A stretch of DNA of 9,459 nt from Desulforudis sp. (lineage in GTDB: Bacteria > Bacillota > Desulfotomaculia > Desulfotomaculales > Desulforudaceae). Made by a program: the position numbers and the translations under genes. Each line of letters opens with the position of its first letter. The stretch's first letter is position 1. The stretch lies in the NCBI GenBank assembly GCA_014859075.1, contig JACUUW010000308.1, positions 1 through 9,459 on the forward strand. The letters are read 5' to 3'. The notes below the pieces were generated by a model. The model was not told the origin of the DNA. It searched no databases and saw only the letters and a program-made list of their open reading frames with translations. Below, one piece after another: positions 1 through 6,573 of this stretch.

Positions 1-1127
1 TTGTAGGCCGGGGCGCCCGGCACCAGGCTGCCGACCCAGGTTTTCATGGCGTGGGCCACCAGGGAGCATTCCACGGCCCGGGCGGCGTGCCGGCCGAGCA
101 CGGAGAAGGCTTTGGGGCCGAGGTCCCGGACGAAGGCGACGCCGTGGACCCAGGTGCGGGCCAGCGGTCCGACCTCGTGGACCTTGCCGTTGTAACGCGG
201 GGCTTTCAGCCAGGAATAACCGCCTTCTTTATGCACCGCCGGTTCGGTTTCGCCTTCCGCCGGCTGTTTGCCGGTGGTGGCGTCGGCGTACCAGGAGTGT
301 TTGACGTCCTCGGTGATTTTTTGCGGGTCGAGGGTTTCCAGCCGGCCGTCGGTCCATACGCCGCGCTTCAGGAAGGTGGGCTGGTGTCCCAGGGTCTGGT
401 CCACGTTGTCGCTGGTCGGGAAGACGCCGTAGGACACCAGGTTCCCGCACCCTTTGCCGATCTCAAACCAGTCCTCGTACAGCCCGGCCACCGCCAGGAC
501 GTCGGGGATGTATACGTTGTCGGTGAAGTCGATGAGTTCATCCAGGATTTTTAAGCCCTGCTGGACCATGCCGGCGTCGACCGTTTCGGTGACGCCGCCC
601 GGGACGAAGACGGGGGTGCAGGGCGCCTTGGCGCCGAAGACGGCGAGGAGCTCGTGGGCTCTGCGGCGCATGGCCAGGGCGGTGAGGTAGTTGCCCACCG
701 CGGCGTCGTTGACCGCTTTCGGCAGGCGGTAGTCCCCTTCGTAGCGCGGGATGAAGGGCGCGGTTTCCGGGCCCTTGACGTAGTCCAGCGCGGCCAGGTG
801 GTAGAAGTGCAGGAGGTGCGACTGGATGTAGTTCGCACCCTGGATGATGTTGCGCATGATGCGGCCGTTGGTGGGCGGGCGGACGCCGAAGGCGTCGTCC
901 AGGCATAGCACCGAACTGATGCCGTGCGAGATGGGTCAGACGCCGCAGATGCGCTGGGTCAGGTGCTGGGCGTCCCGGGGGTCGCGTCCTTTCAGGAAGA
1001 TTTCAAAGCCCCGGAACAGGGTGCCGGAGGTCCGGGCCTCGACCACGCGCCCGTTTTCCACCTGCACTTCGATGCCGAGGTGCCCTTCGATGCGGGTGAC
1101 GGGGTCGACTACTATTTTGGTCGCCAT
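1..1127 (-). CDS. [NiFe(Se)] hydrogenase large subunit, group 1 (HysA/HynA-like), with in-frame UGA (Sec64); 3' end outside window
   Basis: Catalytic subunit of an exported uptake-type hydrogenase (H2 = 2H+ + 2e-). The ATG at 1127 follows a GGGAG-type ribosome site, 62 nt after the small-subunit stop. Residues 1-63 hold the conserved N-terminus (DPVTRIEGH, residues 8-16; GRDPRDAQH) and run into R59-I-C61-G-V63. TGA (936-938) is followed in frame by P-I-S-H68. I translated the frame to the window edge and found no further stop: 311 codons of clear large-subunit sequence, including [15 protein letters not shown] (97-111), PFIPR (124-128), [20 protein letters not shown] (308-312) and GRHAARAVE. 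At least 375 residues are present. The C-terminal L2 motif (DPCxxC/DPUxxC) is missing because the window ends. The region around L1 resembles the Desulfovibrio [NiFeSe] HysA. UGA is best read as selenocysteine replacing the second L1 cysteine. The alternative, a nonsense mutation or base error (TGC to TGA), cannot be excluded from sequence alone. It has no signal peptide, so export is probably by piggy-back on the Tat-tagged small subunit. Confidence 0.9.
902..923 (-). promoter_or_regulatory. Candidate bacterial SECIS hairpin after the hydrogenase UGA
   Basis: In the mRNA, GGCAU (nt 13-17 after UGA) pairs with AUGCC (nt 30-34). An inner AGU pairs with GCU (one G-U pair) after a single bulged C, leaving the small loop UCGGU. 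A stem with one bulge and a loop containing GGU is the layout of the E. coli fdhF SECIS. Here the loop lies about 3 nt further from the UGA. The stem is short, so this is suggestive rather than proven. Confidence 0.5.
936..938 (-). other. In-frame UGA, predicted selenocysteine codon 64 of the hydrogenase large subunit
   Basis: The plus-strand bases are TCA, read as TGA in the frame of the large subunit. It sits exactly at the second cysteine of the L1 CxxC motif (RICGV-x-PISH). The codons on both sides encode the canonical motif, including H68 four residues later. In family structures this cysteine bridges nickel and iron. The organism encodes at least one other Sec protein, the formate dehydrogenase in this cluster. 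Confidence 0.75.
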
Positions 1128-1189
1128 ATGGCAGTTTCACTCCCTTCCGTTGGTTGGACGGGCCTACTCTCGCGGGTTCCCGCCGTCAC

Positions 1190-2143
1190 TTACTTGGCCA
1201 CCAGTTCAAAATCGAGGTTGAGCGGCATGCGCCCGTAGAACGGCGAGAACGCGTCGGGGAAGCCGGGCTCGGCGCAGGCCATGCAGGGCGCCCCCGCCTT
1301 GACGCACCAGCTGGTGTTGTTGTTCCAACCGCGGTTCGCGCAGTCCGAGTAGGCCAGGGGGCCTTTGCAGCCCAACAGGTAGAGGCAGCCCGGGTCGCCG
1401 AGTTTTTGGGCGAACCGCTCGGCGAAGAAGTCCGAACGCCGGATGCAGTTGTCGTGGACGGTCCGGCCGTAGAACATGGTCGGCCGGCCGTGGGCGTCCA
1501 GCGCCGGGATGTCGCCGTAGGTGAGTACGTAGGTGACGGTGCCCAAAAAGGCGTCCGGGTGCATCGGGCAGTTCGGGATGTTGATGACGGGTTTGGCGGA
1601 CAGGATTTGCTTGACGCCGACGACGCCCGTGGGGTTCGGGCCGCCGGCCGGGATGCCGCCGTAGGCGGCGCAGGTGCCCGCCGCGATTACGGCCGCCGCT
1701 TTGCCGCCGATTTCCCGTACGGCGTTGAGCATGGTGATGTGTTTGCCGTTTTTGTCGCCGATGGTGCAGTAGTAGCCGTCGTCCTTGGCGGGCACGCCGC
1801 CCTCGACCACCAGGAAGAATTTGCCCTTGTTTGTTTCGGCCGTGTCAAACAGGTGGTCCATGGCCAGTTGGCCGGAAGCGGCCATGACGTTGTGGTGGTA
1901 TTTGAGGGCGATGACGTCCAAGAGCAGTTTGTCGATGGTGGGGCTGCCGGGTTCCACGCTGTTCAAGAGTGATACCGAGCAGCCGGTGCAGCTGGCGCCC
2001 TGGAGCCAAAGCACGACGGGTTTGCCTTCGGCCGCCTGGCCGAAGGCGGAGGCGATGTACGGGCCCAGAAGGGACAGGACGCTGACTCCGGCCGCCGAAC
2101 CGGCGCAAAGCCGCACGAATTCCCGGCGTGATATGCGCTTCAT
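1190..2143 (-). CDS. [NiFe(Se)] hydrogenase small subunit, Tat-exported, three Fe-S clusters
   Basis: Electron-transfer subunit carrying electrons from the Ni site of the large subunit to an external partner. It has 317 aa. The N-terminus has a Tat signal (S5-R6-R7-E-F-V-R, then a hydrophobic stretch to about residue 34, likely cleaved near 36-38), so the mature complex is outside the cytoplasmic membrane. Cluster ligands, by family alignment, are: proximal C52, C55 (GASCTGC), C158 (GTCAAYGG), C192 (NCPMHPD); distal H230, C233, C253, C259; medial C268, C287, C290. C280 (TSWC) occupies the position that is proline in enzymes with a [3Fe-4S] medial cluster, so a [4Fe-4S] medial cluster is expected, as in [NiFeSe] enzymes. 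It lacks a C-terminal membrane helix and ends shortly after PFYGRMP, so anchoring must come from elsewhere. The ATG at 2143 has a GGGGAGGGAG ribosome site. It lies 67 nt after the ferredoxin-like subunit and is followed by the large subunit. Confidence 0.95.
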   Translation of the reverse strand: MKRISRREFVRLCAGSAAGVSVLSLLGPYIASAFGQAAEGKPVVLWLQGASCTGCSVSLLNSVEPGSPTIDKLLLDVIALKYHHNVMAASGQLAMDHLFDTAETNKGKFFLVVEGGVPAKDDGYYCTIGDKNGKHITMLNAVREIGGKAAAVIAAGTCAAYGGIPAGGPNPTGVVGVKQILSAKPVINIPNCPMHPDAFLGTVTYVLTYGDIPALDAHGRPTMFYGRTVHDNCIRRSDFFAERFAQKLGDPGCLYLLGCKGPLAYSDCANRGWNNNTSWCVKAGAPCMACAEPGFPDAFSPFYGRMPLNLDFELVAK

Positions 2144-2168
2144 GTTGCTCCCTCCCCAAATGAGATTC

Positions 2169-2208
2169 GGTAACCCTGCCGGGGCTCCAAGCCCCGGTAG
2201 GGGTTACC
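2169..2208 (-). repeat. Long intergenic inverted repeat (hairpin) between the ferredoxin-like subunit and the hydrogenase small subunit
   Basis: GGTAACCCTGCCGGGGCT (2169-2186) and its near-perfect complement (2190-2208) form a stem of about 17-18 bp with a 3-4 nt loop and one bulge. It fills most of the 67-nt gap between two co-directional genes. No run of U follows in the mRNA (GAAUCUCAUUU), so it is not a standard terminator. A partial terminator, an mRNA processing or stability element, or protection of one segment's 3' end are possible. It ends about 25 nt before the next start codon and leaves the ribosome site free. Confidence 0.7.
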
Positions 2209-2210
2209 GG

Positions 2211-2960
2211 TTACTGTTCTTCTCCTTGGTCAACCCGATCCATGATGACCTTGGCCGCGATGCCGGCCACGGCCAGGGCCTGCAAGGGCCGCAAGGCCAA
2301 CTCAACGACCTGGCCGCCCAGCATGGGTACCGGATCGGGATTCAGCTTGTAGGCTTCCGGGACGTCGCCCAGAACGTACAACACCCGTCCTATCCCGGCC
2401 CCGTACAACTGGGCACGGGGCTTGCCGCCACGCCGCAGTTCCGCCACCCGCCTCTCGGCGGCGGGCAGCAGATCCTTTTCAAAACCGAATTGCAGGGCGC
2501 CCGTGGGGCAGGCGGAAACACAGGCGGGACGCTTTTCAGCCAGGACCCGGTCCCAACACATGAAACACTTGAACATTTTCTTGAGTGCATGGTTGACACG
2601 GGGCACCTCGTATGGGCAAAAGACCTGGCAGAAGCCGCAGCCGTTGCACCGGTCGTAGTCCAGGGCCACATTGAACTCCGTCTTGTACAAGGCCTGCCGG
2701 GGACAAACGGCCGCGCAGATCGGGTCGTCACAGTGCATGCACTGGAGCTTCGCGAAATACCAGGACATTGTACCGCCGTTGACCACCTCGTTGAAAGCCA
2801 CGCGGGTCCAAGTATTGGCGGTGAAGTCGGACGGGTTTTCGTAACTGCCCGTGAACCGCGTCTGCTCCGCCGGGAGTTGGTTCCAGTCCTTACAAGCCGT
2901 TTGGCAGCCCCGGCACGCGGTGCACCTGGTTACATCGATAAGCATCATATCACCGCTCAT
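2211..2960 (-). CDS. Formate dehydrogenase Fe-S (beta) subunit, four [4Fe-4S] ferredoxin-like protein (FdnH/HybA family)
   Basis: Electron conduit between the formate dehydrogenase catalytic subunit and the next carrier. It has 249 aa. Sixteen cysteines form the four-cluster pattern: C13/16/19/23, C74/77/82/86, C105/108/111/115 and C132/135/147/151, each set ending in the usual CP, CK or CPTGA context. It lacks its own signal peptide, so export with the Tat-tagged alpha subunit is expected, as in FdnGH. The C-terminus (about 218-241, with LQALAVAGIAAKVI) is moderately hydrophobic and could be a membrane anchor, though it carries charged residues and is weaker than FdnH's helix. The ATG at 2960 has a perfect AAGGAGG ribosome site nine bases upstream and overlaps the alpha subunit by 11 nt, indicating translational coupling. 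The family also includes HybA-type hydrogenase partners, so it may serve both the dehydrogenase and the hydrogenase that follows. Confidence 0.93.
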   Translation of the reverse strand: MSGDMMLIDVTRCTACRGCQTACKDWNQLPAEQTRFTGSYENPSDFTANTWTRVAFNEVVNGGTMSWYFAKLQCMHCDDPICAAVCPRQALYKTEFNVALDYDRCNGCGFCQVFCPYEVPRVNHALKKMFKCFMCWDRVLAEKRPACVSACPTGALQFGFEKDLLPAAERRVAELRRGGKPRAQLYGAGIGRVLYVLGDVPEAYKLNPDPVPMLGGQVVELALRPLQALAVAGIAAKVIMDRVDQGEEQ

Positions 2961-5900
2961 TTATATCATCCTCCTTCATATCCACAGGAGTACTCCTTAT
3001 ATCGCACAGGAACGCCTTGTACTCTGGAATCTGGGTGTTCGCGTCACCCACGCTCGGCGTGAGCAGGTTGGCGCTGTCCCCGGTGGAAAAACCGGCGTAA
3101 CCCCAGTGCCAGGGCAGGCCTATGACTTCCACCCGGCGGCCGCTGACACTCAGGGCTTTCAGGCGGCTGGTCACGCAGGCGATGGCCCTGATCCGGCCGC
3201 GCTTGCTGATTATGGCCACCCGGTCCCCGTTTTTGATGCCCTTCTGGGCGGCCAGCTCAGGGCTGAGTTCCACAAACATCTCGGGCATCAGTTCGTTCAG
3301 CCACGGGCTGTTCCGGGTCATGATCCCGCTCTGCCAGTGCTCGCACACCCGGTAGGTGGTGGCCACATACGGGAAGTCGGCCGAACCCACCTCTGCCAGT
3401 TCCCCGGGCAGGGAAAAGTCGAACAGGACCGGGTTGGTCTGCTGCGCGCTGATCGGGTTTTTCACCGGCGATTCCCAGGGCTCGTAGTGTTCGGGGAACG
3501 GACCGTCGGCCATGGCGCTCGAGAAGAGCAGGCCCTGACCTTCGGCAAGCATGATGAAAGGTCTTTGCGCCGATTCTTCCGGCGCAACACCCGCCGCGAA
3601 GTCCGGCACGTCGTTTTGGATCCACTGTCCGCCGTCCCACCGGAAGAGCGCCAGGTTCGGGTTCCACGGGCGACCGGCCGGGTCACAGGACGCCCGGTTG
3701 TAAACGATGCGCCGGTTGGCGGGCCAGGCGAAGGACCAGTTGTGGTACATGCCCAGGCCGCTGGCGTCCACCCGGCTGCGCCGTTTGGCCGGGGGATCGT
3801 TCAAGTCGTTGTAATAACCGGCGTAAATCCAACAGCCACAGGCGGTGGAACCGTCTTCGGCCAGCACGCCGAAGCCGGCAATCGGTTTACCGTCGGCCAC
3901 CGTGTAGCCGTTGATCTCCACGGCCACTTTGATGATGTCGGGTTCGTCCAGGTCCCCGCCCCCGTAATTCCAGTTCATCTTCTGGATCGGTTCGGGGAAG
4001 GCGCCGCCTGCGGTGTAAGCGTTCCGGATCGCCCTGAAGAGCTTGTCGGCGATCCACAGGTCGGACTTCGCCTCGCCGGGCGGGTGCACGGCCTCGTAAC
4101 GCCACTGAATCCAGCGGCCGCTGTTGGATATCGTGCCCTGCTTCTCGTAAGAGTTGGCTGCGGGCAGCAAGAACACTTCGGTCCCGATGGTTTTCGAATG
4201 CACCCCGGGCCGCTTCCAGAAGCCGGCGGTCTCGGTTTCAAAAAGGTCGATGGCCACCAGCCAATCCAGCTTGGCGAGCGCCGCGCGTTCCTTGCCGGCG
4301 TTCGCGCCGCCCACCGCCGGGTTCTGGCCCCAGGCGAAGAAGCCCTTCACCCGGCCGGCGTACATCTCGTCGAAGATGCCCAAGTGCGAACGGTTCTTGG
4401 CGTCCAGCTTGGGCAGGTAGTCGTACCGGAAATCGTTGCCCGGCGCCGCATCCGTATACCAGGCTTTCAACATGCTGGCCACGAACTTGGGCCGGTTGAT
4501 CCAATAGCCGGCGGCCGGCGTGGTCTTGGCCTTGTAATCGGCCCAGGTCGGATGCGCCGCCGCGCTGGGGCAGGGATTGTAACCCGGGATGATGTGGTAA
4601 AGCATGGCCAAGTCGGTCGAGCCCTGCACGTTCGATTCGCCGCGCTGGGCGTTCACGCCGCCGCCGGCGATGCCCATGTTCCCGAGCAGGAGCTGCAGAA
4701 CCGCGATCGCCCGGACGTTCTGGGAGCCGTAGGTGTGCTGGGTGATGCCCATGGCGTAGTTGATGTTTCCGGCCTTGCCCGGCCGGCCGGTGGCGCAGAA
4801 GGTCTCCGCCACTGCTAGGTAGGCGCTCCGCGGGCAGCCGGTGGTCTTCACCACGGCGTCCACGGTATAGCGGGAGTAATGCTTTTTCAGCAACTGGAAC
4901 ACACAGTTCGGGTCGCTCAGGGACGGGTCCTTTTTCACGTTGCCCTGGGCGTCCGTCTGGTAGGTCCAGGTGTCCTTGTCGTATTTGCTGTCGTCCAGCC
5001 CCGAGAAGACGCCGGCTTCGAATTTGAAAGCCGGGTTGATCAGGTAGGAGGCGTTGGTGTAATGCTTCACGTATTCCTCGTGGTAGAGGCCGCGCTCAAT
5101 GGCGTAGTTGATCAGGCCGCCGAGGAAAGCGATGTCGGTGCCGGGGCGGATGGGCGCGTAAATGTCGGCCACGGCGGCGCTCCGGGTCACCCGCGGGTCG
5201 ACCACGATGAACTTGCCGCCCTTTTCCCGGGCTTTGTCAATCCATTTCATGGAAACCGGATGGTTCTCCGCCGTGTTCAGACCGATGGACATGATCACGT
5301 CGGAATGCTGGTAATCGATCCAGTGGTTGGTCATTGCTCCTCTGCCGAAAGTGTTGGCCAGACCGGCCACGGTGGAGGAGTGTCAGAGACGGGCGTGGTG
5401 GTCTAGATTGATCACGCCCAGGGCCCGCATCAGTTTATGCATCAGGTAGTTTTCTTCGTTGTCGATGGCCGCGCTTCCCAGGTGCGCGATGGCCGTGGTC
5501 CGGTTGACCGTCACCCCGTTGGTGTCTTTAGTCTCAAAGGTTGCATCCCGGGTTGCCTTAACCCGCTTCGCGATTTCGGTCAACGCCCAGGCCCAGCTTT
5601 TCTCCTCCCATTCGGTTCCGAAAGGAGCACGGTAGAGCACCTTGGTCAAGCGGTTCGGGTTGAGCACAAGCTTTCCGCTCTGCGGGTCGTAGATATTGCG
5701 CAGATTGAGCATCGAACCGCCCTTGCTGCACAAGGTCCCTTCATTGATCGGGTGGTCCGGATCACCGGCAATACTGACGACCTCGCCCTCGATAACCTGG
5801 CAGATGGCCCCGCACCCTACCGAGCAATACGGACAGATCGTGGTAACCTCCCTGGCGTAATGGATCCGCAGGGGCTTCGCCGGTGTCTGGGCCGCCACGT

Positions 5901-5994
5901 CCGTCGCCCGGCGTCCCAAGAGAAAGAACAGGCCGCCGGCCGCCCCCGTGGCACCGGTCAGTTTCAGGAATACCCGCCGGGAGATTTTCTTCAT
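2950..5994 (-). CDS. fdnG: Formate dehydrogenase catalytic (alpha) subunit, FdnG-type selenoprotein (Sec204), Tat-exported
   Basis: Oxidises formate to CO2 at a Mo- or W-bis(pterin guanine dinucleotide) centre. The full reading frame is 1014 residues, almost the same as E. coli FdnG, and crosses an in-frame TGA at 5383-5385. The Tat signal is S5-R6-R7-V-F-L-K, then a hydrophobic segment to about residue 27. The N-terminal [4Fe-4S] site is C54, C57, C61 and C89 (CPYCSVGC; LCSKGG). The UGA lies in H-A-R-L-[Sec204]-H-S-S-T-V-A-G-L, the standard Sec-His active-site motif of this family. Downstream are the usual molybdopterin-oxidoreductase blocks (VDPRVTRSA; the NYAMGITQHTYG region; the C-terminal pterin-binding part ending near 1014). 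Start ATG 5994 has GGAGGT upstream. Stop codons would split it into 203 and about 806 residues if UGA were not decoded, so automatic annotation may show two genes. It is co-transcribed with the Fe-S subunit. Mo versus W cannot be told from sequence. Confidence 0.96.
5353..5370 (-). promoter_or_regulatory. Bacterial SECIS hairpin of the formate dehydrogenase mRNA
   Basis: GUGGCCGGUCUGGCCAAC in the mRNA folds as GUGGCC against GGCCA(A)C with apical loop GGUCU, starting 13 nt after the UGA. The GGUCU loop and its distance (nt 19-23) match the E. coli fdhF element that recruits SelB. Confidence 0.85.
5383..5385 (-). other. UGA selenocysteine codon 204 of formate dehydrogenase
   Basis: In-frame TGA within the canonical formate dehydrogenase active-site motif (HARL-U-HSSTVAG). 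The flanking sequence is collinear with FdnG on both sides. Confidence 0.95.
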
Positions 5995-6233
5995 CCTTTC
6001 ACCTCCGTGACGTTGTATCTCAAGACTCCAAAATGTGCGGATCTCCGTAACGTGTCCCCTTTAGGCACCACCTCCTGAAAAGACCTTAAAGAACAACCCC
6101 CCGGAAACCAAAAAACCCGCGCCTGGAAGGAATCTCTTTTCCTGCGAAAAGCTATTCCTTCTTGGAACAGGTTCTAGCACCGACTGGCTATCCGAGCCCT
6201 TCAGTTCTCTAACCGGTTTTTATGGGAGCAGTA
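5995..6233 (-). promoter_or_regulatory. Leader region of the formate dehydrogenase operon
   Basis: This 239-nt gap between the DUF2294-like gene and the formate dehydrogenase contains no recognised gene. On the mRNA strand it holds a long hairpin (6127-6160, listed separately), a U6 run at 6110-6115 and a second AGGAGG at about 6070. From a GTG just after that AGGAGG, a 25-codon open frame ends in a TGA overlapping the formate dehydrogenase ATG (GGATGA). That could be a short coupled leader or chance. I see no convincing -35/-10 pair. Confidence 0.35.
6110..6160 (-). terminator. Hairpin plus U-run after the DUF2294-like gene: weak terminator or leader attenuator
   Basis: AAGGAAT-CT-CTTTT (6127-6140) and AAAAG-CT-ATTCCTT (6147-6160) pair over 12 of 14 positions around the loop CCTGCG. 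In the mRNA a GC-rich stretch and UUUUUU (6110-6115) follow about 11 nt later. The gap between stem and U-run is longer than in a textbook terminator. It could end the DUF2294-like transcript or modulate readthrough into the formate dehydrogenase. Confidence 0.4.
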
Positions 6234-6545
6234 TTACTCCTTGGTAACGATTACCAGAATACGTTCGTCTTTGACGCAACAGAAATCCTGGAGAATGGTC
6301 TCTACCACGATATCCTTGGCCTCAAGCTCTTGGGTGATCATTTCCCGCTCCTCAGCAAATATCTTCTGGCGCACCCTTGCCAGAGTGTCCCGGCCGTCCC
6401 CTCCCTGGTCCGCCAACCTGGCTTCCAATGGAGAGAGCACCCCGAAACAATGGATCACATAGACGTTCCCCTGGCAGATCGAGTGGATGTCACGCGGACC
6501 CTTGCCGTATACCTGCTTGGAGATGCTGCGTACAACACCCTCCAA
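6234..6545 (-). CDS. DUF2294-like small protein (5' end uncertain)
   Basis: About 103 aa from a TTG start. The pattern ISKQVYGKGP, then GVLSPLEARLA, GRDTLARVRQKIFAEER and a C-terminal ILQDFCCVKDERILVIV fits the DUF2294 family of small cytosolic proteins of unknown function, which I recognise by pattern only. The TTG has no clear ribosome site and directly follows a hairpin plus T5 (6544-6561). The natural start looks displaced. An ATG at 6571-6573, preceded by GGGGGTGAG, is in another frame, and removing one T from the T5 run (6544-6548) would join it to give M-T-E-W-G-D-G-R-L-L-E-G-V-V-R, a more normal family N-terminus. In the current frame, an ATG-CCA-TGA precedes. So this may carry a frameshift (real or a base error) or use the TTG. 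It lies between moaA and the formate dehydrogenase; any role there is unknown. Confidence 0.65.
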   Translation of the reverse strand: MEGVVRSISKQVYGKGPRDIHSICQGNVYVIHCFGVLSPLEARLADQGGDGRDTLARVRQKIFAEEREMITQELEAKDIVVETILQDFCCVKDERILVIVTKE

Positions 6546-6563
6546 AAAGGCGACCGTCGCCCC
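6544..6563 (-). terminator. Small GC hairpin followed by T5 at the start of the DUF2294-like gene
   Basis: In the mRNA, GGCGA pairs with UCGCC around CGG, followed at once by UUUUU. It resembles a minimal intrinsic terminator or attenuator. It sits right where the reading frame of the downstream gene is in doubt, so it could equally be coding sequence. Confidence 0.3.
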
Positions 6564-6573
6564 ATTCGGTCAT

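Noticed and set aside
936..938. Reading the UGA as a true stop (hydrogenase pseudogene)
   Set aside because: The frame stays open and conserved for 311 codons afterwards, the UGA falls precisely on a metal-ligand cysteine codon, and a Sec gene lies in the same cluster. A lone TGC-to-TGA error remains possible and is kept as the refutation test.
1154..3062. Plus-strand open frames over the hydrogenase small subunit and ferredoxin-like subunit
   Set aside because: They are antisense shadows of proteins whose cluster-binding cysteines are all in place on the minus strand; no ribosome sites or recognisable domains.
2851..4818. Plus-strand open frame of about 650 codons antisense to the formate dehydrogenase
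   Set aside because: It overlaps a fully conserved catalytic subunit on the other strand. Its composition (Val/Gly/His/Arg/Pro-rich, no motifs) is the usual mirror of GC-rich coding DNA.
5383..5385. Two separate genes for the formate dehydrogenase halves
   Set aside because: The break is a single UGA inside the known Sec-His motif with a canonical SECIS loop, and the joined length matches FdnG.
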